In this document: one piece after another, positions 20,989 to 31,745 of the stretch
Numbering within the stretch: the stretch's first letter is position 1
How the letters are laid out: every line of letters begins with the position of its first letter
NCBI GenBank assembly: GCA_032433595.1
Contig: JASWJB010000131.1
Coordinates: 44,018-108,017 of the forward strand
Source: Conoideocrella luteorostrata
Taxonomy: Eukaryota; Ascomycota; Sordariomycetes; Hypocreales; Clavicipitaceae
DNA length: 64,000 bases
Reading direction: 5' to 3'
Notes under the pieces: generated by a model
Databases searched by the model: none
What the model was told of the DNA's origin: nothing
Seen by the model: the letters and a program-made list of their open reading frames with translations, nothing else
Program-made: the position numbers and the translations under genes

Positions 20989-22666
20989 TGCGTACAGAGG
21001 AGAAATAGCAGAAACTTGCCGCGCCGCGAATCGACTTGCGCACTGCTAATCCGGGCTTTTCTTGTACAATAAGTTGACTGGTGCCCACGTGGCCCTGCTC
21101 CGATGAAGCAAGCTGGGACGAAGGTCGAAGAGAGATCAAGTCGGTGCGATCCGAAACCTGCGCGGGAGCAAGCTCGGAAGTAAATAAATGAAAAATCTCA
21201 GCAACGCTACTCCGCAGCCGGCTGCAATTCCAGTTCGTACTGCAGTCCGCTACATCGGGTGCACATGAAAAGCCCGCGTTCAAGCGCCCTTTGAGGCGCT
21301 GGCTCCAAGGTTTTGTTTCTCATGTTTTCGGCTGAATGCGGTAAGATCGCCAGTCGTGGTGTGGACGGGGAAGCCCGCACCAGCACCAGCCCAATGCCTT
21401 GCAGCGGAGCGCACGCGAACCTCCACCGCCGCCCACAAAGTGGACCAGCAATTTGGTTAATTTATTTTGAATATTGCTGCATCATTGGGTCAGTTTTGGG
21501 CCATCGGTTCCCCAAGCTGCAGCGGCCTGCAGCAGCCTGCTTCAAGACGTCACTGTTGCTAGGATTGGCAATTCAGACGGCACACGATGCTGAGCAGTGG
21601 AGTCCGGCAGCGGCAGTGATTCTATTGCATACGGAGTCCTCCGTGCTATTGCGGGATACATGGCCATACGAGGCTGACCGACCTGCCTCTTGGAGCGCGT
21701 TGGAAAGGGATGTTGCTGATAGATGCAATGCGTCTGCCGAATCAAGCCGATCTGGCTCCTCCGTAACTACCCAAGTGACGACTGGTTACTCCGCAGATGG
21801 CGCCAACGCCAGCCAGGGTTATGGTTAAAAGCTGTCACTGTTTCAAACACACCGTACCGCTATCATTCGTTAAAATGCGGCTTCGCCCGTTTGCAAGAAT
21901 GAAAACTGGCTCATAACTACACGTTCAAATCAGATGTTACCCCGACCTAATCGCACCTGACTACCCTGGTCAATAGTCCAGCTAATCGGCACTCTTTGGA
22001 ACTTGGCGTCGCGAATAAGACGCCATAACAATGCGGCACGGAGTCGAAGCGGCCAGATGCTGGTACATACCGTGAGCACGTCCATGCCGCGTGCCCTCCG
22101 ATGAGTACAGAGCTTGCAGGGCTGCAGAGTGTACTCCGTACCGCATGTAGCTATTGCATGGGGTGCATGCGCTGCATGTCAGGCGACACACACACAAGGC
22201 CGCAAAACACAAGTTGCCTGGCCCGGATTGTTTCGTGCCTATTGAAATGTACGATAACTGCGGCGTCTCCAATACTGACGCGCGAACCTACGCGCAAACC
22301 TACAGATCAGCGGCGACGCACGGGAATTTTTTAAGCTACGGGCCCAGCGAGCGCGCCCAGTTACAATGCATGGTGCCTTTCCTAATACAGGTGAAAATAT
22401 GGTTTGATATGGCGAGCGCCAGCGTCGCAGATTCACTTCATCCGCTCGGCATTACTCCGTATTAGTTAACTCTCGCATGAAGCTTGGCGAGAATGCGCCG
22501 TGAAATCGCGAACGAACCGCTGGTGGCCCCCCACGATGCCGAGGAAGGTGTCAGAAGATTGACGAACGCGCCCGCAGGTTAAAAAGACTCCATGTAACCA
22601 GAACTGGCAGCATACTTGTCATGAATGCGGTACTCTGCGGGGACGGCGATATTTAAACAGAACGTG

Positions 22667-22680
22667 CGGAGTACTCCGTA
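22667..22680. repeat. dispersed palindrome copy, 14-bp core
   Basis: CGGAGTACTCCGTA is a near-complete copy of the 16-bp palindrome TACGGAGTACTCCGTA; the first two bases are GC instead of TA. It lies 20 bases from a perfect hairpin. See the finding on the dispersed motif. Confidence 0.85.
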
Positions 22681-22699
22681 GGCAATGCAGACTGATCTT

Positions 22700-22728
22700 A
22701 TCAGACCGTCTCACACTGACGGTCTGAT
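22700..22728. repeat. perfect 11-bp hairpin with 7-base loop
   Basis: ATCAGACCGTC at 22700-22710 and GACGGTCTGAT at 22718-22728 are exact reverse complements around the loop TCACACT. No T-run follows. It lies in a large intergenic gap and may be a binding site for a dimeric factor, a terminator-like structure or chance. Confidence 0.8.
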
Positions 22729-23682
22729 CCTGGTGGAACAGACCTGAGTTAGATTGCTTCATGCGTGTTGAGCAATTCAGAGACGAACATCAGCCCATCA
22801 GAGCATTTTGAGATTGCAATCTGGAATTTCCGAGGCTCGAGCCAAGTCTTGGCTAGCAATGCAAAGTCAGTGTGGTAGATGTGCCTGCGCCGACTGCAAA
22901 CCTTGAATCTTTCACGCCTGACCGCGTGCGGTCGTCAGAGCAAGGCCTTTGGTGGTGCAACAAGTCCGTACTTCCTAACATTTCCCTTCTTGATCACCGC
23001 GATGATTGTCAAATTTGTCACCATAGTTGTCATCGCCTCTACATCCTTTTTTTTTTTCACCCAGTTCTACGACGGCGCATTCGGGGAGCCTCGGCACGGT
23101 CGCTGATCTCGCTGCCGAAGAGATTAATCGCTTTGTTGATGCGACGGGGCTTTTAAGAGTAACTTGAATTGTTCGTCATCGGTATAGCGTTGTGCCGTTG
23201 CGCCGTTGCAACTTTGGGCTCTAAAATCTACTGCTACCCTGTACCGAAAATCTTTCTCCGGAAACTCTCTACGTCGAGCTAGTTTTCATGATTGTCGTTA
23301 GTATTATTGGTGGTTGGCTGAATTTAGCTGGGGAAATCACTAAATTGCTTTCGAGAAGAGGGATGTGCTTTGTTTTAATTTGGAGAATAACGCATCTATC
23401 TGCTAACTCCGGGATAGACGTCAGAGGTAGTGGACAGTACGGAGTACGGAGAATTGTTTTCGACATTCGAAGGTGGAAATAAAAAAAGTAATCCACCTCC
23501 CTTCCGCCCATTCCCTTTTACAACGGGAGCAAAATATTGCTTTTTGAATCTTATCTAGTGCATGACACTTTGGAATATCGTTCCGTAAACATCACCGGTC
23601 TTGTGTTGCCCTAGGAGCAGAGCTGGACACCATCCCACGCGACGCAGCCGCAGGTCCGCACCGTGATGCCCTGAGAAACAAC

Positions 23683-25458
23683 TCACTTATGCTCAATCCA
23701 CTGCCCCATCCACTGCTGGTTCAGCTTTTTCGCCTCGCTCACCATGCCCAGCTCAAGAAGTAATTGCACCGACCCCCGAACAGAGGAATGCAACGACGAG
23801 CTGACCCACGCGTGTGTGGGCGCCGTATGCTCCCCGATAAATATCGTGTTGTGCTCGGTTCGGTGGTACGACGGGATGTACAGTTTATGCTGCGCAACGC
23901 TAGGTCTACACCAGGAAGTCGCAGAATGTTCGTCTTGCAACCAGCAGAGTTTCTCATATTGGCCCGTGTACAGCTCCCGGGCTTGGTCACCGTGCAAACT
24001 GACCACGGAGTCCAAGACGGTTCCGACATATTCCTCGTCCGAGAGACTGACGAAACGATCACTCCAGTCACCTCCACGATACTGGGTGATCAAACCAGGA
24101 CGGCTTTCGTTTAACCCGTAGCTGGGGTAGTACAGAGCCCCCATGGGAGCACTCGCAGGCTGTGAGTAGCCGCCGAAAATGGGACGCTCGCCTTTCTCCC
24201 AGAAGCGCTCCTTGAACAGAAGCGCCACTTTGCATGCCGACTTGAAGCGAATCCCGTGCTCGCCCATGGCTCTGCTGAGTGTCGAAGAGAACTTGGGCAG
24301 ATCCATGAGACGAGTCATTGTGAAAGGCAGAGTCATGATGGTGTAGTCGTAGTCCTTGGAGACGTATGTGCGATTCGTGGCACTAGGATACCACGACAGG
24401 CGCGTCTTCTTTTGGCCGTTGCCTCCATCAATCGACTCCAGCTTTCTGACCTTGCGATTGAAGATGACCCTGTTGGATACATGGGGAGTGAACGCGTCGG
24501 ATAGTCGGTTGAATCCGCCATCAACACACTTCCACTTTGTTTCCCCGAGCGCGCTCTTGCTGCCGTCCTGAGCCAGGTTTGAATTGTGCACCATTTCGTC
24601 CCAGAACACCTCGTAGTCTGTATCCGTGGCAATTGCATCCGTCACGTTTTCACTAGCCTTGAAAACATGACGCATCAAGCCCTGCTCGCTCCAGTCATCG
24701 AGATCCTGCTTCATCGCCTTCTCGTGCGCTCGCCAGATATCTTTCTGGATATCCCGCAGCCGTGTCTCGTTCTTGAGCAGGGCGTTCATGTCCGCCTTGA
24801 CGCGAGTGTACTCTGCGCCTGTCATGGGCGGCGGCGCTGCCAACTTGGGGTTCGCCGCAATTTCGCCACGAGTTGGGATCCGGCCGTCCGGATGGCGACC
24901 GGTGCCTCTTGCCAGAAGCTCATTGGGGTGGTGTTGCAGCCAGTCAATAAATTCGACTTTCCACTTGGGATCATTGTGGTTGAGCTCGTTGAGCCACTCT
25001 GCCAGCTGGAACGTCATGTGGTGGTCTGTATACATGTGCGTGCTGTTGTCGCTCTTGTACGTGATAGAGTACGGCAGCCTCATGGGACCCATTTCAGCCC
25101 ATTCCTGTGTTCCGCCGACATATTTGGTCCTGAAACGACCGCCGATTCTGTCGCTGGCTTCGATAATCTCCCAATTGTGTATGCCAATGCTGTCGAGCAT
25201 CAAGCCAGTGGCAAGCCCGGAGATGCCACCGCCAACAATTGCGATTGTGACATTTGGGCGACGGGCAATGGATGTGCCGTTAATAGCTGCGACGCTTTCG
25301 AACCAGGCTCCTAGAGCATCAAAGTTCTCTAAGAGGGCAGCAGACTCGGACGGGTGGCTGCCATGTGTGGTGGGCGTGGCAGGGTGCCCGAGAGCGGGTG
25401 TGAGGGCGAACACGCCCAATGCCGATACCAATTGCCTCAGAGTGAACGTGGATGGCAT
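23683..25458 (-). CDS. secreted L-amino-acid oxidase (FAD amine oxidase family)
   Basis: Single exon of 591 aa. Residues 1-24 are a signal peptide ending ALGHP. The dinucleotide-binding motif VGGGISG lies at about 75-81, after a beta strand TIAIV, and is followed by the flavin-contact motif ASDRIGGRFR at 101-110. The middle has EMGPMRLP, typical of L-amino-acid oxidases, and the C-terminus has the second FAD motif IFIGEHTAPTHAWVSSSLHSS. The enzyme oxidatively deaminates L-amino acids to keto acids, releasing ammonia and hydrogen peroxide, so it can supply nitrogen and act as an antimicrobial. It is divergent from a secreted amidase across a 930-base shared promoter. Numerous N-glycosylation sequons agree with secretion. 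Which amino acids it uses cannot be told. Confidence 0.9.
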   Translation of the reverse strand: MPSTFTLRQLVSALGVFALTPALGHPATPTTHGSHPSESAALLENFDALGAWFESVAAINGTSIARRPNVTIAIVGGGISGLATGLMLDSIGIHNWEIIEASDRIGGRFRTKYVGGTQEWAEMGPMRLPYSITYKSDNSTHMYTDHHMTFQLAEWLNELNHNDPKWKVEFIDWLQHHPNELLARGTGRHPDGRIPTRGEIAANPKLAAPPPMTGAEYTRVKADMNALLKNETRLRDIQKDIWRAHEKAMKQDLDDWSEQGLMRHVFKASENVTDAIATDTDYEVFWDEMVHNSNLAQDGSKSALGETKWKCVDGGFNRLSDAFTPHVSNRVIFNRKVRKLESIDGGNGQKKTRLSWYPSATNRTYVSKDYDYTIMTLPFTMTRLMDLPKFSSTLSRAMGEHGIRFKSACKVALLFKERFWEKGERPIFGGYSQPASAPMGALYYPSYGLNESRPGLITQYRGGDWSDRFVSLSDEEYVGTVLDSVVSLHGDQARELYTGQYEKLCWLQDEHSATSWCRPSVAQHKLYIPSYHRTEHNTIFIGEHTAPTHAWVSSSLHSSVRGSVQLLLELGMVSEAKKLNQQWMGQWIEHK

Positions 25459-26389
25459 GATGGAGAGATTATTATCGGAAATATCGGGATCGGATTTATA
25501 CCGGCCTCGTCCGAGCCTCGTCCGAGCTGGATGCAGTGCGGCACAACCGTGTCAGTCTCGGGTCTGGCAACGGCAATGTATATATACCCTTTTTTGCTTT
25601 TGGTTCATGGCACGACTGATTGATAAGGGCCGGGTAATAACGGACAGCCATACAACGGGACATTGCGTCTTTAGGCCGAAAATATTTGATCATGTCCGCA
25701 GATCGATTACGTCTTGTTTGCTTACATGCGAGGCCGACCCTATCACCTTGATGGGTTCTCGGTCCCTGCTGTGTAGTACTCACGACCTGCATTTGCTGCA
25801 GTAGCACCAGGGAGCTGAGATGCCCTTGCTGCAGATCATTGAAGGAGTTCGGATGTAGCTCACATTTTCGTCCATTGTGCTAGGCGTGCCACCAAGTGAG
25901 CAGCGAACAATCAATCTACGGAGTACCTTGTTGGGTTGAAGATTTGCGAGTTGCCCCATACGCGACACTAACGCGAGAAAACTGGGAGTCGAGAACACCC
26001 ATCCGACCAACACTGAATTGCCGTTCGACAGGTGTTGACGGCCAGTGCGGTCAAAGCCACCGGCACATATTACGGACTAAAACAAACGGCTGCTCGGCAT
26101 CCTCAGCGTTCGCCCCGTCTTAACTAACTAGTGTATCTCTCAGGGTGTCCGAGTCTGAACAAGCAAAGCCGGCTGGCTCAGGTTCTTAGCACCTACCAAG
26201 GTACTCCGTAAGCGAGCATGTAGTGTAACGTCAGCATTGGGCAATTACGTCATTCTGCTTAAGCTTATTGATAAACATGTGTGCTCCGCGTCGTATTGTG
26301 TCCGTGTAAGTGGTGTGCCAGCCCGTTGAAGCGACCCTGCATCTAATAAAACCACCACTGCGCGAGGATCTTTGGCAGGAGAACATGCC
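25459..26389. promoter_or_regulatory. divergent promoter between L-amino-acid oxidase and amidase
   Basis: The two genes are transcribed outward from this 931-base interval. On the oxidase side TATAAA lies about 40 bases and GTATATATAC about 120 bases (25578-25587) upstream of the start. The 11-mer CCTCGTCCGAG is duplicated head-to-tail at 25505-25515 and 25516-25526. Two TACGGAGTA-type motifs are at 25917-25925 and 26202-26210. Shared regulation is inferred only from arrangement. Confidence 0.5.
25505..25526. repeat. 11-bp tandem duplication in the oxidase leader/promoter
   Basis: CCTCGTCCGAG occurs twice without a spacer. Read on the minus strand this gives two CTCGGACGAGG units containing CGG triplets, the half-site of Zn2Cys6 regulators. 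A regulatory meaning is inference. Confidence 0.75.
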
Positions 26390-28559
26390 ATGATGTGGCC
26401 CTCAAAATATTCAGAAGCCGTAGCCGCAATCCTATTGCTTTGGTCGCCTTCGCTATTCACTGTGAAGGCCGAGATACAGCTGACTGGCCTGACGGTACAA
26501 CTCAATGATATTCACTACTACGTGCCGCCTCATCCCGTGGGGCACATTGCAGGAAATCGGAGTAAAACGTCGCTCATCGATGCTGGCTTGCTTCCAATCA
26601 CCGTGCTGTCGGCTCCAAATGACGGCATCGACAAACAGCATTGGATCGACACTTTTGCCAACTTCTCGCGGTTGGATGACGTTTTCCAAGATGGATTCCT
26701 TGACGGTATGAACGCCCGCATTAAAACCCACGAGAGCCGAACGCTCAAATATTTGAACCTGCTGCCAGGCAACCACAACATTACAATTCTACCGTTTGTC
26801 TCCCCCCAACTGACTGCAAATATACACATAAAAAGGCATATATGTCAGGAGCAGGTCCTCACAAAACTGGCGATTCTGTAACCGCGCATTGACAGACTGC
26901 GCGGCAGTGCAACCAGCAGTCATCACAAACACCAGTGCCGCCATACCCGACGGGCCATACTTTTTTTCGCCGCATGGATCCATCTTCCAAGCTTTCAGGC
27001 TCTACTCCGATACCCAGGGAGCGTTCAGCGAAACCGTCGTGTCCCAGGATGGCCAAAACTTCTCCGTGCTGCCCGCGAACCTCCCCGGACAGTCCCTCGC
27101 TGTGGCTGTCCCGTCGCGTCTGTACTATAAGCCTACCGCTGACAAGCCGTTGGCAGGCGTGCGCCTCGGCGTCAAAGACATTTACGACCTTCGGGGAATG
27201 AAAACATCTAACGGCAACCGGGCCTGGTACAGCTTCTACAAAGCTGCGAACGAGTCCGCAACAGCAGTGCAGAATCTCATCGATGCGGGGGCTATTGTGG
27301 TCGGCAAATTGAAGACCAGCCAGTTCGCTAATGGGGAGACCGCGACAGCTGACTGGGTAGATTACCACTCCCCGTTCAATCCTCGAGGCGATGGGTATCA
27401 GGATGGTTCGTCGTCTTCAACTGGGCCCGCTTCTGCCGAAGGTTTGTGTTTCTTGTCCAAAAATCGGGCTATAGCTAATAAGGACTTGTAGCTTCTTATC
27501 CTTGGTTGGATATTACTCTTGGCTCTGATACTGGAGGAAGCATTAGAAGTCCGAGTCAGGTGCAAGGCATTTACGGGAATCGACCGTGTAAGCATCACCC
27601 GAGCCCCAATGCCGGATTCACAGTGTCGATAGTTCAATGCCAGAAAAACACATGCTAACAATTAAAAAACAGCACATGGCTTGGTGTCAATGAAAGGTGC
27701 CGTGCCTCTCGCTCCGCAGTTTGACACCGCAGGAATATTTGCGCGGGAGCCGCGTCTGTGGGCGACAGCCGCAAAGGCTTTATATCAGGCCAACGTGACC
27801 CTCCAAAATAACTATCCATCATCCGTTCTCACCGTTGGACTCCCAAACAATGCCTCAATAGAACTGAACTCAGTTCTCTCCCAGTTCCTCCGCAATCTGA
27901 CCAGCTTTCTTTCCGCAAATGTTACCAGCTATGATGTTGAAGCCTCCTGGAAAGCGGACCACCCCGCGGAACAACCTCTCGCAGTGCTTCTCAACCAGAC
28001 CTATGAGCTTGTATCTGCTAAAGAGCAGGCCAATCGCGTTAGAGATAAGTTCTACTCCGACTATGCAGGTCTGAATGACGGCCGACTGCCCCATGTTAAT
28101 CCAAGCCCGCTGCAGCGGTGGCGATATGGTGACAACGCGACGACTACGATTGAAAAAGCAATAGACGTAAAGACTAGGTTCATGAACTGGTTTAATGAAA
28201 TGGTTCTGCCCAGGAATTCGGCCACATGCTCCAAGCACTTGCTGATCTATGCTCGATCACCGAAGCCTGTTTACAGGGATACATACCTACCAGGCCCGTC
28301 TCGGCCGATGCCATTTTCCACCACACGGTTATCAGTGTATAGTGGAGCGCCCGATATGGTGGTGCCTATTGGAGAAGTCTCGTATCATTCAGTAGTGACT
28401 AATCATAAAGAGGTCATGCCGGTGACTGTTGATATCATGGCTGCAAAAGGGTGCGATGGCATGATCTTTTCTCTGGTTAATGATTTGCATGCCGCAAAGC
28501 TGATTCCTTCAGTTAAGACAGGGAGAAGTCTTGTAAACGGCGGGGATATTCTTCTTTAG
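26390..28559 (+). CDS. secreted amidase (amidase signature family, Arp1-like N-terminal domain)
   Basis: Four exons, 26390-26705, about 26896-27441, 27492-27587 and 27673-28559, give 614 aa. The first intron starts GTATGA; its acceptor could also be at 26907 or 26919, all in frame, so a few residues near position 106 are uncertain. The start at 26390 ([10 protein letters not shown]) gives a good signal peptide; an ATG 18 bases earlier is also open. The N-terminal 100 residues match the domain found ahead of fungal secreted amidases, in the part reading [10 protein letters not shown]. The catalytic Ser-cisSer-Lys triad is visible: Lys in [14 protein letters not shown], the cis-Ser in the [12 protein letters not shown] loop, and the nucleophile in [12 protein letters not shown]. 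The C-terminus is complete. It would hydrolyse an amide to acid plus ammonia, in keeping with its divergent amino-acid oxidase neighbour. Confidence 0.88.
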
Positions 28560-28795
28560 AGTTCTCGGTCTCATGCTATTTACATTGGTTATTTGCTGTA
28601 TGGCGACTTAATATACACGTAGATAGATCTACTTCATGAAGCTCGTCGCATGATCACTTATCCCTCTCTGCTTTCCTGTATGTTGGAAGAGCACTCCTAC
28701 GTCATTTGATGATTTCTGTCTCCAAGCCGAAAAAAAAAGACAAGAAAAAAACAACAACTAAAAACTGGAACTTGAGCTCTGCATTTTCAAGCTTC

Positions 28796-30555
28796 TTATT
28801 CAGTAAAATGCAGACGGAGCTTCACTCCATCGCCAGGGCAATTTGTCAGTGTCAATCCGTGCTTTACAGGACCAGCTGCAGAGCCGTCGATGTCATCAAT
28901 GCGCTGCATCATTCGGACCAAAACGTAGCCAATCTCGGTGAGAGCAAATTGTTGGCCGATGCAAATTCGAGGACCGCCATTGAAGGGGAGATAGTCCCAG
29001 CCGGGTTTTCTGTTTTCCCAGCGCTCTGGTTTGAACAGGGCGCTGTCGTCGCCCCAAAGATCTGTCCGGCGATGCATGATGTAGACCTTGAGTGCAATGG
29101 GTGTCAGTAACGTCTTGAGCTTGCATCTCAACATGATGCATGATGCATGAAGAATGCGGACTACTAACCGAGTATGCAACGTCTGTACCCTTAGGTACAT
29201 ACACGGGCGATTTGCCATCTGGGCCGCCACCAGTAGGAAGTGTTGTGTCAGTCAATGCTGTGCGGACATTCATGGGCACAACAGGGTACAACCTGAGGGC
29301 TTCATTGATGCACCACTGTAAGTATTGGCAGGCCTTCATTTTCTCAAATGTGATTTCCCGAGGATTCGAATAAGTGCCGAATTCGTCTAGGATGATCTTG
29401 CGAAGTCTCTTGTAGATTGGCTGGTACCGCTCATCCGCCATAGTGTGAAAGAACCATCCCAGCAGAGACGCTGTGGTATCTCGACCAGCGAGCAGAATAT
29501 TCAGCAGTTGGGATCGCAACTCGGTGGGGTCTTGTGTCTGCTCAGCCAAGGCATGGAGAAAGATGTAGTGATCGGATTTCTTTTCGGGGCTTGTGCTCAT
29601 GGCCTTTTGAACAAAGTAGTCCACAAACTTGTGGACTCTTTCCACCATACGACTCAGCTCGGGTGTGTGCATCAGCCAGTAATTGTTACCGAGACGTGCG
29701 GCAACAGACAAGATGTACTGAGAGCGGTCGAAAGCGTATGCGAAACTGTCATCGTCCTTGCCGCTGCTTGTAATGTTGGTCTGCAGGTCGATCTGGCTGT
29801 TGACGCTTTCGCCAAACAGAAACTCGGTCGCCGAGTCGAGAGTAAGGCGGAAAAAGAGTACTTGTACATCGATGGTGCATGTCCAGCCATCGTGTCCGAG
29901 GTGACGATCCAGCACGGACATCATATTCTTAACGTGTGCTTCTTCAAGGTCCAGGTCGCTGACCTGGCTGCGGACGAATTGGGGGCGCAGAAGAGCGCGC
30001 GAGTGCTCCCACTGCTTGCCATTGGCGGCAAACTGCATGGTTCGTTCATGTTAGTGTCGGCAAGGATATTGAACATATTGAACTGCGCTGGCGCCAATCA
30101 CTCTCGGACGTAGCCGTGGCTGTTGTTGGGTCACTGTCACTTACAATACCATTGCCGAGAAGTGGCTTGAAGTTTTCGGTACGGTTCACGCCCAGGCCAA
30201 AGTCCTTGAATTTTAAAGCTAACATGGTCTGGATGTTTTGAGGGTCAGTTGTGAATAGCAGGTGCTTAAAAAAAGGTATCACTAAGATCGTGGTCCCGAC
30301 CACACGACCCTCCCGTTCCTGCAGCCTCTGGCCTTGTTCTTGAACAAAATCGGGAAATCGCTTCTCCCTGGACGCTATGGCGCTGCGAACCATGGCCACG
30401 ACGCCGCTGGGCTCGGTAGATGGTGCTTTAACTGGCGGCTTACAGCCAAGTTCCTTTGCCTTGGCTCGGTGTCGAAGCGACGTCTGGATAGTGTTGATCA
30501 GCCAAACAATGACGGCAGCCCCAAGGGCAATGCCGGCCAAGACGGTAAGCTGCAT
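28796..30555 (-). CDS. second cytochrome P450, CYP52-type
   Basis: Three exons (30555-30145, 30032-29169, 29086-28796) encode 521 aa. The second donor is GTTAGT, otherwise borders are normal. The membrane anchor is at residues 3-22. Motifs are the I-helix LLAGRDTTAS, ExxR in NEALRLYP, the CYP52-typical stretch ALTDTTLPTGGGPDG, KPERW, and the haem loop FNGGPRICIGQQ with Cys467. The TTLPTGGGP segment makes this the clearer CYP52 member of the two P450s in the window, a probable terminal hydroxylase of fatty acids or alkanes in the ER. The two P450s differ in intron number and position and are not a recent tandem duplication. It converges on the amidase gene, with 236 bases between the stop codons. 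Confidence 0.92.
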
Positions 30556-31745
30556 GGTTATCGGCTGTGGCTTATTTGTTTTACTGTATTGTACTCCGTA
30601 TTGCGTTGTGAGTGAATCTTCAGCCTATTGGCTGCTGACCTGACACATTGGCTGATAATGGGTAGGGATGGTGCAGGACGGAGCGGATGGACGCACGACA
30701 GGCAGGCGGACAGAGACTGGGGAGCAAGATGCTGGCGCTCGTCTGGAAATATAGCCAAATACAGCCCGATGGATGGATGATTGAGCCGGACAACTTCCAA
30801 AACGTCAAGCCAAGGATCTCTGGATTTTTTGTGTGTTTTGATGCGGAGGGTCGGGTGAACCATCAACCCCATCAACCCCAGGCCATCGTCATCCAGGGCT
30901 AGATTTGCGCCGCCGGTGACAGCTGGGAAGTTCTGAAACCCCGCAATACAGCTCCGTCGGCGCTGATGACAGGGCGAAAACCGACAAATGCACGACACAC
31001 CAGTGGTGATGGACTGCAGCCTGGCCTCCCCACAGTTGTCTGCACCTGCGGGGTTGGCTTACCGCTCCACGCTGCGTGTGGTTCGCAGTGTGGACTTGTC
31101 AGGGGGTTCAGTGAGTGGTGGTTCCTGCGGAATGCTTCTCATTACTAAGAGGTGGCTACCCGTAGTTCCTGGATCGCTTTTGTGCGCACTAACTCGAATG
31201 CATGGTTCGCTACGGCGGTGCGGGTTACAGGGTCTCAATAGCATCTACGGGGTTACGGAGTAGACGCTGCGCTTGATGCTGTCGCACATGTCAAGGGCAC
31301 CAAACATCTCGTCGCAAGGGGTTCGGGTTACGGAGCACGCAACAACCCCGCGGAGTCCATCCCATCAAGGAATACCCCAACCCAGAGGCGGGCAGGTAGC
31401 CTTCCACGATGGGTTGCTCTTGCTACGTCGCTGGGATCAACCTGCATTTATATTTACCAGGGGGCATTTCAACGTCACGGCAAGCACGATCAGTCTACGG
31501 AGTATTCACATTCTACTTGCGTTCGCAAATCACAATTGGCTTTGAGGACTGAGCTGGACTAGACTAGACTGAGGGCAGCTCCGGAGTATTCGTGCGGAAC
31601 TGTTGGTACATGCCTTTATCACATGCCAAAATGACAGCATCTTCATGCATTGTGTCCACAATGCTATTCCAAAAAAGACCTCCTTTGTTCTCCCACTTTT
31701 GGCCAAGAACAAACAAGTGAAACGGGTGAAACACGTGAAGGAATA
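30556..31745. other. intergenic region
   Basis: About 1.2 kb with only short frames. It contains TACTCCGTA at 30592-30600, just upstream of the P450, and TACGGAGTA at 31254-31262 and 31496-31504. A 10-bp unit CATCAACCCC is repeated twice near 30860. Nothing else recognised. Confidence 0.6.

Larger units (their letters stand above)
20927..23682. other. large intergenic region rich in TACGGAGTA copies
   Basis: About 2.8 kb without a supported gene. It holds five copies of the dispersed 9-mer TACGGAGTA or its complement (22132-22140, 22453-22461, 22672-22680, 23438-23446, plus a degenerate copy near 21630) and an 11-bp hairpin at 22700-22728. Open frames of 60-170 codons on both strands show no family features. 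Confidence 0.6.

Noticed and set aside
19994..21049. Plus-strand open frame of 351 codons
   Set aside because: It lies wholly antisense to the HAD phosphatase gene, which has clear motifs; the antisense frame has no family features and arises from GC-rich third positions.
20927..21283. Upstream extension of the HAD phosphatase by 119 codons
   Set aside because: It includes a microsatellite-encoded His-Ala repeat and would bury an obvious signal peptide.
24773..25804. Plus-strand open frame of 343 codons
   Set aside because: Antisense to the L-amino-acid oxidase gene; no recognisable motifs and no promoter.
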